Below, piece after piece: positions 23,990 to 35,867 of a stretch of DNA of 64,000 nt (within the stretch, counting starts at the first letter, position 1; each line of letters opens with the position of its first letter). The notes beneath the pieces were generated by a model, which ran no database searches, was not told where the DNA came from, and worked only from the letters and a program-made list of their open reading frames with translations. The DNA comes from Schistocephalus solidus. Taxonomy: Eukaryota; Platyhelminthes; Cestoda; Diphyllobothriidea; Diphyllobothriidae. A program made the position numbers and the translations under genes. The stretch is taken from contig WEDG01001312.1 of the NCBI GenBank assembly GCA_017591395.1, forward strand, positions 372,001 to 436,000. The letters run 5' to 3'.

Positions 23990-24900
23990 ATGCTACTGCA
24001 TGTCTACGGCAATTAGGGGCTCCCCTTCATCGACGAGGACTGTTTGATTGACGGCATGCAGGTCAATATCCACTGAAATTTCGTCACCCGTGTTTGAGGG
24101 TGGCGTGATGATTGCTCGGCCATCTGGCTCACCGGTACTAGCGCTGGAAAATGCGTTCGCCTGAGCGCTCCCCGAGTGGCCAATTGCTCTGGCCAAACTG
24201 AGTCTCAACACCGAATTTGGGTTGGGTAGGACATTGCACTTGTTGATAGACTGGGGGCCTATAAACCATGATCCCAGCAACTCGCGGTTTACGCGATTAT
24301 CACTCCAAATGATGCGATAAGGTGGCTGACGACCTCCGATACGTTTTTGGGTGCATAAAATCGCCCGCTAATATTTAGGTTCGGTGCGATTTTGTCGTTC
24401 GTCTCGTTTGCACGTGCACCGGTTGACAAAGTTTCGCAGGTGGCCATTTTCTCTGAACACCCGTCGAAGATATTTTAATTCATCATCCTTGTCTTTCAGT
24501 TCACTGCAGTGCGTCTCAACATGCCGATGTAGCGTCCTTACGCATCTGCCTTTGTGGCTGATTGTGTGGTTGCTTTTGAAGTTCAGTACTTGCATCGTAT
24601 TTGTCGCTTTAAGGAACACTGTAGTCTTTCGGCCACCATAGTCTTTGTGACAGACGAGGACGTCAAGGAAGTTGAGCTGGTTGTTTTCTCCCTCTTCCGT
24701 CGTAACTTGTATGTCCGGGAAGACGCTGTTGAGACATTCTTTGAACGCACGTACGCACCTTTAAGCATTGATGTATCTTGGAAGAGGTATGATGCCCCAG
24801 CAATGCACGCGTATCTGGGTGAAGTTCTGGCACGACTTTCAGAATTATCTCTAATGGACTTCGAAATATAGCGTAAGTATTATGTCATGTGAAGGCCCAT
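23990..24900 (-). mobile_element. Penelope-like element fragment 1
   Basis: Minus-strand coding blocks: FTQIRVHCWGIIP (relatives FTQxDGVAMGSPL) near 24830, a continuous stretch FKECLNSVFPDIQVTTEEG..NNQLNFLDVLVCHKDYGG near 24640-24740, then VFLKATNTMQVLNFKSNHTI, RCVRTLHRHVETHCS and YLRRVFRENGHLRNFVN at 24368-24619, and a tail RELLGSWFIGPQSINKCN at 24200-24280. These are the RT thumb and following region of Penelope-like elements. The GIY-YIG endonuclease expected between FVN and the tail is missing, so the copy has an internal deletion. The YxDD core is also absent. Identification is by motif recall. Confidence 0.6.
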
Positions 24901-27900
24901 TTTGTACAGGCGATGGCGGAGACATGTGTGTAGTGGCACTGAGGACTGTAAAGCATGTTCGTTTAAACGGACAGCTGTAGCTTATAAAATGTTCATCCTT
25001 TTCAGTAGTATATTCGAACAAGGCATCCACTAACAGTTCACAAACTTCGTCGGACCAGAAAATAATGGATGAAGGCTCGCAATTAATCTCCTGGTCAGGA
25101 TTAGGCCTTCAAGATGCTTCGTCTCTCTGACGGAGAATTTCGTCTAAATCTCTACTCACACGCCTTAGAAGGGTAAGCTTGGAATCCTGTTTGAAAGGAG
25201 GAAAAAGATAACAACAAAGAGACAGAAATACTAACGGTTCAGTACCGGATATAGCACGGGTAAACAGAACAGGAACAGTATGCGGCAATGCAGGAGAGTC
25301 ACGTCACCACGCCAACGTCCTAGACTGATGGCGCGTCAGTGTATCAATACGACCAAAGAACGACAAACAGTAAATGGCGAACTTTCATGCTCAGAGGAAA
25401 CAATGAAGTAGTAGAGCCTGCCCTTCTTGATATGTCTATATAAATGCACATTTATTTTATATTTGCTGCTATTAGGGAAAGAACGATACACTGAAACTTG
25501 CGGTGACTAGGGCTTCAAATTTCTTGGCTGAAATTAAAGTACGAAAATTGCAGTCATTCCCGTAATGGGGGTGAACGAGTGAATGTGGACCATCATCTAA
25601 TAGAATGGTTGAAGATATGAGCTCTATGAACTGAGACGGTAGGTTCCATTTATGAAGTTGAACTATTTCGTGTTTTCTGGAACTGGAATGTATGTGGATA
25701 GATGGTCACTAGACAGTGGTAACTTAGGTTTTCTTTTGAAACCCTGGAACGTATCTTACAAAACTAGCAAGTGTGCTACTGTTACTTCACCTCAATGTGA
25801 AAAAAGTTAACGTGCGCATCCAAATTGACGTATTTTGTGCTAATTTTACGCGGCGATGACGAAGTATTTGCACTGGCAGTCAACTACTTCAGTGATTGTA
25901 GAAAAAATGACCATGTTCTCTGTACTACTCAGAAAATGGAGGAAGCTTAGGATTCTCTGGTCATCTTCCGTGTATTTAGAAGTAAAGCTTGTTATAATGT
26001 GTATTTTAGCACATTCACACCCAAGTAGCAAAAAATTCGGGTTAAAACGAAAAATTGAAGACAAAATTTGGAAAGTTAAACAAATCTACACACCCCTCAA
26101 TGCCGCTACATGTCTTTTGCCCTTGATAGGCTACCACGAACCGTGTTTTTTTGAGGCAGTGCTATGACTGAAGTTTGCACTATTGATGACTTCAGCTGAT
26201 GTTTCATCAAAATGCAGGTCTATCACCGCATACTCGCAGAATTAGGGTCAAAATGTCCAAATTTGCGGCTTATTGTCTTTTAAATTTTAGCCCTAAAATT
26301 AAGCGAAGATTCTCCTGCGATTGTCTCTCCCATTCTTATTACCTCCTCCAAATTAAGTAATGAGTCTAGTGCTTCTAGGAAGATAGAAAACCAAGGACGT
26401 TTTACCATAAAACTTTTACATCCGATAAATTCAAATATATGCTACTTGAGCAGATGCCAGCAAACTCATCTAAGATTTCTACGGGCTTGGAGATTTGAAG
26501 CTAACTTAGGTGTCATTTATCACATTACTAATAGTCCGGATCATCCTCGAATTCGCACCGCTACTCCTGCTGGTTTTTCCGATAGCATTTGTAATTTCTC
26601 CTTGATTCCCCCCCTCCTCCTCCATTCACCTTTAAACGTTTCCCCTCTTCCTTGCTTCCGTTTATACCCGCCACTAGAAAAACCTGTCGATCTAAATTAG
26701 GTCGTCTTCTAGCCTATTATTATTCAAAAGAAAGGTGCATATGTATCCCAAAACTAAATCAATTCATAATTTACTCTTCAAATCTTTTCCCAACACCTTT
26801 TTTTCTGATTTCGGCAAGAGACTATCAGAATTTACATGTAAATCGCTTCCTATTATTGCTGTTAGTAACAATGCTGATACATTCCACACCATAATACCCT
26901 TGCAACTAGGAATCCCTCCCAAATTACGCTTTTTGCTCACATTTTTCCATTCGCATTTAGTTTCACCCTCTATCGTCTCCCATCAGAAATCGGCTTTTCT
27001 CAGTCCAAGCATCGTGACCTTCAGAGCACACCTTCCTGACAAATTGTCAGGGTTTCGTGACGCACTTGAGCCAAACTGCCTCGGTTGCGCCCGCCGCCGC
27101 CCACCCTCATTATGATTCCGTTCTGGCCGCTGGTATTTTGTCCGCTCACTCCCGCTTTCGATGTTAGACTGTTAGGCTGTCGTGACGCGGCATTCTCCTG
27201 TGCACTTATTTTGCTGCTTCCGGCTCACTCGATGCTCCGCCTTTATAATTAAACCCTGTCCTCAAAATGAACTTTCCCTGCTGTCTCATTTCCTATAGCG
27301 AGACAATTTAATCCTTGAATATCTTAAATGAAAGGGTGAACGCTGTGAATTCCTCCATGTTTTCAGTTCAGGAACTTTTTTATTGCTTTGACTAGAGCTT
27401 GTCATTTTTATTTCGGAAAATGCCCAATTTAGAAGTGTTATATACGAAAAGGCCAATCTAAAGCGGACGCAAAAACACATCTTATTTCGTATGACCTCTT
27501 TTCTAACTTTCAATCCACAATTTGCCGCTAATGCAGAAATATGGGCAAATAATATTGGGTGCATTTTGCTATTTAAACCATTTTTCTTTGCTCCGAAAGC
27601 TTAATCGTAAAACTATGATTATTATATCGCGGACATTTTCATCTGTTTACCAGCCGGTGGACCTACTATGCATATTCTCGAATCGATTGTTCTTTTAATT
27701 CAACGGGACCTTATGCCGAATGCAACATTCCAAGACTAGTTTAACAAGCGCAATAATAACATACCCAAGCAGTTGTTCGTAAAAATCCTCGGACCCCTCG
27801 ATATAAAGAGAAGGTTGTTTGGTAATGGAGGACATTCACACTTCAAGATCGCACAAGCTCTTAAGTGAGTGACGGTGAGGACTACCGAGGTGTAAATTAG

Positions 27901-28050
27901 TTTAAAGTGCCCTTGAATTTCCTGTTGTTAGATCGAAGGATTAGTATCGATTCTTTGTGTCACCGTTGTGATTTGCCCAACCTGGTATGTAAATACCACA
28001 TACTCCATTCTTTCTACTGTTTGTCAAAACTCGATAAAATAGTAACAAGT
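24900..28050. other. No recognisable gene
   Basis: AT-rich DNA. Open frames such as 25856-26167, 26446-26700 and 26735-27115 are Ser/Leu/Pro-rich translations without known motifs. The first few hundred bases may belong to the Penelope-like fragment on the minus strand. Confidence 0.45.
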
Positions 28051-28059
28051 CAATAATTA

Positions 28060-28400
28060 CGCGAGCCCAGTAAAACCTACCACACATACCGTGGAACAGA
28101 AAACTCTTTCCTCGAAGTGCCTTTTAAAGGAGATGCGGCGAGTGAATGCATGAGAAGACGTCTTAACCAAGCCGTTACACGAAACATCCCAGCAGCGGTA
28201 GTTCGAATATTATTCTCTACCAACCCGCTTTTATGCGGAGAACGTAAGAATAGGTTGCCAGTTCAGACCACCTCCATGTGCATTTACTCAGTTACTTGAT
28301 CCTGTGGAGCAGGTTACATTGATCGCATGAGTCAGTGCCTAGCATGTGAGCGCTGTTTTTCTGTCACGCACGCGGAGTGCATATAGCGGTCAGCAGAGGA
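28060..28400 (+). mobile_element. Penelope-like element fragment 2 (GIY-YIG start)
   Basis: A plus-strand frame reads VPFKGDAASECMRRRLNQAV, RILFSTNPLLCGERKNRLPV, TTSMCIYSVT, a stop, then SCGAGYIDRMSQCL. This matches the end of a Penelope-like RT running into the CxC..YIGxT..L region of its GIY-YIG endonuclease. A stop and a frameshift break it just after the first GIY-YIG strand. RT parts upstream are not recognisable. Confidence 0.6.
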
Positions 28401-29540
28401 AGACGGGACACCCGATTACCACCCGGAGTCGGCCAGGGAAGATGGGCTGTCTGTACCGTCTTCTGGCTACAAAAGTGGATTCGCTAACCGAATAGTGGCT
28501 GTTACTAGCATCCATTGGCTTAGGCCTTTAGAGTAATTTACTAGTGCTCGACGTTGTGGTTTGCATTGACTAGGTGTATAAAAATAGCATTTGAATGTCA
28601 ATTTACAGGCGTTATCGGAATAAGCATGCAACGTGCAGTTTGAAACACTGAAAAAATCTCGACAAGGCACTGAAAGTTCAATCGAGCTTTGAATAAAAAG
28701 AATAGGCTTGAGCGATCGAATCGTTTGCGAGAAAAACGTCAGTTGCAGAAATCACAGGGAAACGACAGTTACGAGTGCAAACGGACGTTGCAGGCTCCAG
28801 CCGTTTTCATGTTATACGGGTAGTGAATCACACAAGAAGTGAAGGAACGATCTGTACTTCGTCGCTGACCGAAACCTCGACCGAGTAGGCGGCAGACCAA
28901 AGAGTCAGCATTGCTGCTCCACCAATGATGATGAATTAGGGGGGTTCTGCACCCAGAAGTTGCTGTTCTCGTCGGAAAAAAAGTTATGGTTCTTCCTTTA
29001 AAGAAAAGTGCTACATAATTTGTTTACTTTCCTGGATAATTCATCTGATCCAGTGGTATTACTGGGTAATTCCTTTCAGATAATAATGATGCTAATGGAA
29101 AAAAACTGACGAATTTGCATGCACCTGCCAGGCAAAATATATAAAGACCTCGAGGTGACGATTACTTCGGGGTGGTACAACTGGTTCGAAGTACTCCGTT
29201 GGTTAAATGTACAACATTTGAGATGCCTAAGCGATTAATAAAGAATGGTTGCCCAAAAATTCATTAATCACTGCCTCCGTACGCGCCAATTAAGAACAAA
29301 TGGGAGAGAGCCACCGAATCTCCCGCACTCTCTACCTTATGGAAAGACTGGCGAAAGTAACAGATGGCATTTCCCAAAAGATCGAGTCCGGGTCTCCATT
29401 GCTTTTATAGAGACGGGGTCTAATGTCGTTAGTTTTAAAATAATGGAGGATAAATGCGGACTCTCGGAGTATGATATACCCGGGTCCTTAAGGACTCAGG
29501 GCACATTAATGTCGTGAAAATAAACTCAAAGCTTTGAATG
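28400..29540. other. No recognisable gene
   Basis: Mixed-composition DNA with no motif I can assign. The open frame at 29245-29517 (plus) is probably a shadow of decayed LINE sequence on the other strand. Confidence 0.4.
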
Positions 29541-29550
29541 ATGATGGTGG

Positions 29551-31390
29551 TCAACGCCCAGAACTGATCATTTGTGCCAAGCAAGGGAAGGTGCCATGTG
29601 CAACATTGCTGGGCAAAAGTCTATCGGTCAATTTTGGAGCATTAAAAGACGATGTCACGATCATCCGGCTTCTTTCTTTGGACGACTTCCAAACCGTCAG
29701 CGTATATAGAAATCCTGTCATTTTGAAACACGTCTGATATATTATTGGCAGCAAGGCAGAACAGGAGCTGGAAGAGTACACTTCTCCGAATAACTTCCCT
29801 TCGGACATTTGTGGAACTGGAGAAAAACTCTGGAATACATAGCCCCATGTTTGTGAGAGTTGAGGTAAGAGGAGATGAAAGCCAGGAGTTTTCATTCTAT
29901 TCGAAAATATAAAATTTCAATGCAAGCAGAGAAGGACCCAAGCGACTAGTTACTTTAATGCAATCGAATTAAACGGCACAATGGGCAAGCTCTTGTCCCA
30001 AGATTTCAAATCATAAACATAGCAGGAGGATGTGTGTTTATTATAAAACTGCACTTTTAGATCTCAATGTAAATCACACTAAAACAGGTACTTATCCGTT
30101 AACTGAGTTAACATCTTACGGTCGATCAGAACGCGTGTGGGAATTTCGCAGTGGCTGAAAAGGATGCTGATTGGCCGAAAATGGGCAAATAATGTAGAAC
30201 AGCCAGGTTGAGAAAGGCAAAATTTGAACTTCCTGCACAATCTTGGAAATTATTTCACTTTCTAAGTCGGGATTGAATATTTTGCACAAGATAGACAGAA
30301 GAGTATCATTCGCGTCGGCATTACGACTGCTCTCTAGGACGCTCGATGGGCTTGATTTACGAACTTATCAAAAATTTCGAATATTTAGAGTTGCGTTCCA
30401 AATGATAGCGTCTGAGGCCTGATTTTAGTATTTTTATTGAACAAGAAGACAGTTACTCTTTTGGCCATCACCTTTGCATCACCTATTGGATTCCCGACTG
30501 CATCTTGAAGGATGGGGTGTTGCCTTTTTTTATAGGTTCTTATTGTGCAAGAGGAGTTTTGCGACTTTGATCGAGGGGATGTCGGTAAATTTAATTTAGT
30601 TTTGTGACTGTTTGCCTTCCGGCAGACTTCTAACTTACTGAAAATTTTGACGGATTAAGTACAAAATTCAAATGTCATTTTGAAAAGGGAAACGTGGGGA
30701 GGGTCCTCGCCGCTTACGGTAGAAAGTTAAAAGGAGAAAAATGCCGTCCGTAATGTGATTTATCATATTGCTGAAAACAAAAGTAAAAGCAAGTTGGTTC
30801 AAATCTTTCTGCCGTTTAGCACTGCAAGAAATTATATTCGATCTAAAGAATAATTCAGTCTTTTCGTAAGACCTGCACTTTGGCCAGGCTGATCATAAAT
30901 CGAAAAGTGGCTGATATTCTTTTTTCTTTGAAAGATGCTATCGGCAGGGGAATTTATTGTATTGGTCAGAGCACTCGGATGGGCTGGTTGATCCAGTGAT
31001 AATGCCAGGCAGCCTCTGTTAAAAGAAGATCCAATATGCTTAATAATCATGAAGTATAAAACCTGATTCAATAAGTTAACCACTACGTTCTTGACTATGA
31101 GCCAGAATCTTCATGCCAGAAGATGAAGGTTGGTGTCCCCCACAATTAGCTTACACTTAAACATCAAGTTTTTTGCCACATGCAAATCCCCCGAGAGGTC
31201 AGTAGTCAATTCCTCATTGGGGTAGGATGGGCGATAGATGCACCCTACGAGAAAAACCTGCTTAGGCCTCATTGCAACATAATTCCAACGGGTATATTCA
31301 ACCAGAAAAACAGCTGGAAGATCCAAAGGTTGACAGTCAAGTACGCGCTTAAAATGGATTCACTTTTGCTCACTAAGTTACCACTCAGGT
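29551..31390 (-). mobile_element. CR1-like LINE, decayed copy D
   Basis: Two minus-strand blocks of one LINE in the correct order. The endonuclease fragment at 31111-31390 shows PKQVFLVGCIYRPSYPNEEL and KCKLIVGDTNLHLL (GDFN-type box), continuing degenerately to 30832. The RT fragment at 29642-29848 shows NISDVFQNDRISIYADGLEV, in which the YADD box reads YADG. About 900 bp of unreadable sequence lies between. Stops and shifts are frequent; the copy is dead. Confidence 0.6.
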
Positions 31391-31392
31391 AA

Positions 31393-31545
31393 GACAAGTT
31401 CGTTATCAGCCAGCAATACCCAACCCCATTTGGTGTCCAACCCAAGGCTCGAAATGCGACCCACCCAACGCCCTAGCCAACTGCGCCACAAGCTCGTTAT
31501 CTTGTCGGTTTCGATTTGGAATATAAACAATAATATAAAGGCGCT
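31393..31545 (-). repeat. tRNA-Arg-like SINE, truncated copy
   Basis: On the minus strand a leader (atcgaaaccgacaaga) is followed by GAGCTTGTGGCGCAGTTGG and TTTCGAGCCTTGGGTTGG, matching the head of the SINE units at 35.9-36.7 kb. Only the leader, tRNA-like head and a short part of the body remain. It lies between LINE D and the zinc-finger LINE 3' end. Confidence 0.7.
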
Positions 31546-31554
31546 CACCTGACA

Positions 31555-33540
31555 GTTTTACCGTCGATTTCGACGAGGACCACCGTATGCTCCATACCAG
31601 GTGGTGCAGCGACGGCGACTTGCGCGTGAATTAGTTTTAAGTGATAGTAGCCTTGCGCTGCAGCTACCGCACTCTCTCCTTCTCCCCCACTTGAGCCCGG
31701 TGTCAAGACAGAGACAAGAAGACCGGCGATGGGAGAGGGCGCAGGTGGCTGGCGCGGCCGGAGCCACCCCTGGGTGTACCACCACACCTGGCTCGGATCC
31801 CACGGAGTGTGAGTGCCATAAAGGCCACATTAAGAAGGAGCCATTGCAGCCTGACTCTCAGTCCGCCAGTCAGCCACTCCACACAAAACACACATTGGGC
31901 TGACCACGCGGTCCGAGTTATCCCGTCAGTTGGCAACCTTCCAAGCCACGGCTTTTAGCGCACCGTGATAGTTTCAAGCGCGTCAGATTGTTTATAGTGA
32001 GATAAATGTCCTGAGCTTTCCACCTCACTCTCTCCCACCCCCTCAATCAGACACTTTCCGAGCCGGCATGTTGCCTGATGTGGGAGTGGGTGCATTGGCT
32101 GACGGATCGGCATACCCGTCTTCGCGCGCCACATCACGACCTGGCCCCCATAACGCACACACCAGGATTCAATAACTCAGGGGATATGGAGCAGCCATCG
32201 CCGTCTGACTCCCAGTCCACTGGTCAGCCACTCGACACACACAGCATATACACTGAGCCGACGGCGTGGTCTGGTGGAAGCGTCAGATTTGCAGACTTCC
32301 AAGCCACGGTTTCTAGGAAACCGTGATATACTCTGGTTAATGGTGATTGTGAGGGTGTTGTCGATATATTGGTGTAGGTAGTGTGCGCTGATGTAGCTTA
32401 GCCTCCGGTAGTTTACCGGAGGTTGTCGTGGAGGCGCATGTGTCTTAATAGGCCCATGCGGTGTGTAAATGAGCGGGAGCAGTGAGGGCAGTGAAGGCAG
32501 TGAAGGCGGGCACGTCGACTGTATGTTGGAGCCCCAGGCACTGGTTCACCAACCTCAGTGCGATGGATTCGCAGGTGACCGACCAGGCCGATGCGTGAGT
32601 TGAAGTTGCGGGCGCAGTGTGGGCAGGAGAAATCGTTAGAGGCTGGGGGGATGTCGTTCATGGTAGTTAGGGTGGCAGTGGCGGTAAGAATGGCAGGAGC
32701 GGAAGGTGTGTATGATGTATCGGTGTTGTCAGTATTGCGGTGAAGTCCTCTGTCATGGATGCGCATATGACCGAATAGGTCCATGCGATGAGTGAATGCG
32801 CGAAGACAGTGAGGACAGTGGAGGCGACGAGCTCTTCTGTGTGTTGGTGCTCCAGGCACTGGTTAACCAGTCTCTGTACGATGTATTCGCAAGTGACAGA
32901 CCAGGCCGGCGCGTGAGATGAATTTGCGGTCACATTAAGGACAGTTTAGGAGAGAGTCCCCATCGCTGATGGTGGTGGTGCTGGTAGTGAAGGCGAATGC
33001 AGTGGTGGTTGCGGTGGTGGGGGTAATAGCCGATGAGTATTGGGATGTGGTCTCTATGATGGTGGGAGTAATGGAATTGATGCCACGAGTGAGGGTAGGG
33101 GAGTTTGAAGGAGGGTGTGAAGAATTTGACGTAAAAGTTAGAATTGTCGGATTTTTGGTACATTGCGTCCGAAGATGTCCAACCAGGCCGATTCGTGCGC
33201 GGAAGATGCGTTGACAGTGCGGGTATGTTGGCAGGGCCTGGGCATGGACGGCGTTTTTTCGGGGCGCTGGTGACTTTCGTGCCGCTCTTTTGGCCTTGGC
33301 GGCGGCAATCCGGTTGACCTTTTAGATTGCTGAACCAGTCTTCACGGATCTTCTCCATGCTGGTCTATCCTGAGCGAGGTCCTCCCAGGTCACCAGTTTG
33401 ATTTGCAGTTGCTTCAGCGATTTCTTCAAAGTGTCCTTGTAGCGTCGTTTTTGACCTCCATGTCGGCGAGCACCCGTAGAGAAATCTCCGTAGAAAATTC
33501 ATTTGGGTAGTAGATCGTCGTCCATTTTCACCAGGTGGCC
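31555..33540 (-). mobile_element. Zinc-finger LINE, 5'-truncated copy 2
   Basis: Minus strand. The match to the copy at 60.4-64 kb begins at GHLVKMDDDLLPK (33540) and runs through the post-RT region, the zinc-finger region and about 860 bp of 3' UTR to 31555. Frameshifts between 33480 and 32870 scramble the first fingers, although the nucleotides still align. The last ~150 codons are open. The 5' truncation point abuts a kinase exon (33545). Confidence 0.85.
32413..32859 (-). pseudogene. C2H2 zinc-finger tail of LINE copy 2
   Basis: 148 open codons with three C2H2 units: [38 protein letters not shown] and HCPHCSRSFTHRM..HMRLH, ending LHDNLR. The linkers ([13 protein letters not shown], Ser/Thr/Pro-rich) match the copy at 62 kb. 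The last finger has a small insertion (LHCLHCPHC). The middle finger keeps all four zinc ligands, unlike its counterpart at 62.1 kb. In a live element these fingers would be the polymerase's C-terminus, possibly binding nucleic acid. Confidence 0.8.
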
Positions 33541-33544
33541 GCGA

Positions 33545-33714
33545 AAGACAGCGCCTACAATGTGATACCGCTTAATCATATCGCATTTTGCTATGAGGTC
33601 CTGCGGTCTCTGGGACAAGTAAGTTTTGGAAATGTTTTCTTTGCTTTCGACCACAGGGAGCAAAGACACGTTGCTGTCATGGTTGTCCGCTCCGATATTT
33701 GTTTTACCAACCAG
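33545..33714 (+). pseudogene. DYRK-type protein kinase exon with altered active site
   Basis: A plus-strand frame reads VIPLNHIAFCYEVLRSLGQ, VSFGNVFFAFDHREQRHVAV, MVVRSDICFTNQ and ends exactly at a donor, AACCAG/gtatgt. This is the start of a DYRK kinase domain: the H-I-A-Y-x-Y-E-V-L lead, glycine-rich loop, A-x-D-H and the VAxKxVR strand. Two key residues differ: the second Gly of the loop is Val (GQVSFG) and the ATP-binding Lys is Met (VAVMVV). Both are single-base changes from the expected codons. The 5' side is cut by the LINE border at about 33540, and no partner exon was found. It is either a decayed genomic duplicate or an exon of a catalytically dead kinase; the former seems likelier. 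Confidence 0.6.
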
Positions 33715-34253
33715 GTATGTCAAGATTATTCCTTTTGTGTATTACTTGTGCTCGTTTTCATTGTTACATCGTTCACGTTATGAGCTGTTTGTGAATATTG
33801 CAGGATTGCCGAGCCCTTAGACTCATCAAGGACTGAACAGGGAGGTTTGCCTATAATTCAGCTAGGTGAGATGCGAATATAGAAGAGAGATATGAAAGAG
33901 TAAATACGTTAGTGCCTAGCTGGCCTATTCCTTGTCATACAGTATTGATATATTTTCTGGTTTTTCTATACAGAGTAAATTATTTTGGCAGACGTTGGTT
34001 GATATCAAAGTAAATTGAATTTTCAGGAAGGAGTTGATTGTGATTTACCAGCCTTCGAAGAGTAATTTGATTGAACGTTTTAGGTTCCTTTCATGCGACA
34101 ATTATATGTGGTTAAGACGTAACCGAATGTTTGTATTTGGTCTACATTTTACTATAATATCTATGGCTTATGAATCTCATTTAAACCCAATGGACATATT
34201 CACTTTGTACTAAATGTCTGCCGTCTTAAGCTTGGTTCAAGGTGCATTTGAAA

Positions 34254-35183
34254 TTAGATAACTGAGACTGGAAGGTTGGCTAGACGGTTGGCCAGTTCGT
34301 TGCTGAAATGAAGATGGTGAACAGGCACATTCAACAAAACAGTATTCAACTTACCTTGTGGTCGCTTACCTTGTGGTCTCCTGCGGGGTTGCAGACGGAG
34401 CCTCATCTTGGAGACGACGAGGTGGTGATCCGTCCATCCATCGGCATCGGGGATCGCCTTTGTCACCAACACATCCTGTTTATCTCGCCTCCGGACGAGA
34501 AAATAGTCCAAGAGGTCCCCGTTTCTCGAACGAGGATGTACCCAGGTCGCTTTTTGCCGCTTTGGGAAGCGGAAGAAGGTTTTGGTCAGAATAAGGCAGT
34601 GTTCAGCGCAGGTTCGTTGGAGAAAAAGACCGTTGTCATTGAAGCCAGCGAGACCATGGGGACCCAGCACTCCTCTCCTCGAGGCACTGTCTGTGCCGAC
34701 GCGGGCATTAAAGTCACCAAGGACAATTAACTTATCTGCCTTCGGCACAGTCGCCAAGAGGGAGTGTAGATCCTCGTAGAATTTGTCCTTCGCCGCATTA
34801 GAGCTCGTCATTTGGGGAGCGTAGGCGCTGATGATGGTGGCGAACTGGTCTCCCCGAAGAGGCAGGCGGAGGCTCATCAGGCGATCATTGATACCCTGCG
34901 GCAGACAGGGCAGACGTCCAACAATGTCGTTCCGGATGGAAAAGGCAACACCAGCGTCGCGTCGCTCTGCCTTTGGCCGGCCACTCCAGAAGAAGGTGTA
35001 CCCGGCACCCACATCCTCCAGCTGAACCTGCTCAGAGAATCGGGTCTCGCTGAGAGCAGCAATGTCCACCTTGTAGCGCGCCAGTTCTCGAGCGACTAGC
35101 GCCGTCCTCCGTTCCGGCCGGTTGCTCCTAGGATTGTCTAAAAGAGAACGAAAATTCCAGGCTGCTAGTGGGAGTGGACTCAC
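34254..35183 (-). CDS. APE-type endonuclease domain of the zinc-finger LINE family (3'-truncated)
   Basis: A 309-codon frame, fully open. Endonuclease motifs are in order: [11 protein letters not shown] (Asn near residue 9), [14 protein letters not shown] (catalytic Glu), [25 protein letters not shown] (Asp/Asn), TWVHPRS and [13 protein letters not shown] (the D-H pair; relatives read TDHRL). All catalytic positions look intact. After [14 protein letters not shown] the family match continues to about residue 304 ([13 protein letters not shown]), then the frame ends; no RT follows downstream. In full-length relatives this domain precedes the RT of the element seen at 61.9-64 kb (from memory of the family). 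It would nick target DNA. It is probably not expressed as a useful protein. The start is the Met just before LPLAAWN. Confidence 0.8.
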   Translation of the reverse strand: MSPLPLAAWNFRSLLDNPRSNRPERRTALVARELARYKVDIAALSETRFSEQVQLEDVGAGYTFFWSGRPKAERRDAGVAFSIRNDIVGRLPCLPQGINDRLMSLRLPLRGDQFATIISAYAPQMTSSNAAKDKFYEDLHSLLATVPKADKLIVLGDFNARVGTDSASRRGVLGPHGLAGFNDNGLFLQRTCAEHCLILTKTFFRFPKRQKATWVHPRSRNGDLLDYFLVRRRDKQDVLVTKAIPDADGWTDHHLVVSKMRLRLQPRRRPQGKRPQGKLNTVLLNVPVHHLHFSNELANRLANLPVSVI

Positions 35184-35800
35184 CCGAGCAGCCTGGAGGG
35201 TATGGTGAGGGGGACAGGGGCGGTGGTATTGTTGTTTGTTTAAGTTTTACGACCATATATTTTGCGATCTGCGAGCCATGCCTGGCTGCAGAAGACGTGA
35301 TAACAAGCATTTGTTTAGGGAACCTTTTCTAGCCCCTTCCTCCACGAGGAGGCGAGTAGTGCTGTCCCTTAATAGGGATGCTCGGACATCGCCGACGGCT
35401 GCCGAACTCCACTATAGGTCACGGTTTTGTTTTAGTGGGAAAACGACCCGAGGTAGCCTGGGCCGCCTACGGGGTTGCTGTCACCTCCACCGTAGGACTT
35501 TTTGAGAGGGGGATGTGGGATGTTCGGGAGCAGATATACCGGGTGTGGAGGCATACCCAACACTGGAGACCCTCACCTGGTTTAGCCCGCCGGTCATGAC
35601 GGTTCCCCGGAGTGTGGCCGTTGGGAAGAACCCAACTTCGAGGAGCCACAGGTGAGAGTTGGGTACCAGTTAGAGGCGGCCACAGGAGCATTCACCACCT
35701 GTACAATACAAATGGGGCGACCAAATGCTATCTGTGTGGTGCTACTCATAACTAGTACCCCTACACACCCACAGGTTACGCAACTCACTCATCCTGATGT
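35184..35800 (-). mobile_element. Probable 5' UTR of the LINE endonuclease copy
   Basis: GC-richer DNA directly upstream of the endonuclease frame on the minus strand, unlike the AT-rich DNA beyond the SINE array. It has several short open frames and no host motif. By position it should be the LINE 5' UTR; the outer border is uncertain. Confidence 0.4.
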
Positions 35801-35867
35801 GCCTAGGAGCTCATTCTAGAGCACTGCGAGCAGCCGTATTGGTTAGGTATATAGACAGAACGAGACG

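Noticed and set aside
26446..27115. Overlapping plus-strand frames as a host gene
   Set aside because: The translations are Ser/Leu/Pro/Phe-rich with no motif, no conserved blocks and no convincing splice sites.
31601..31903. 100-codon plus-strand frame, also seen at 23182 and 60480
   Set aside because: It recurs only because it lies in the LINE 3' UTR copies; the strand is opposite to the element.
32930..33358. 142-codon minus-strand frame rich in His
   Set aside because: It is the zinc-finger LINE copy 2 read in a shifted frame; the nucleotides align with the Ser/Thr-rich spacer of copy 3.
34308..35099. Several plus-strand frames of 60-140 codons
   Set aside because: Antisense shadows of the intact LINE endonuclease on the minus strand.
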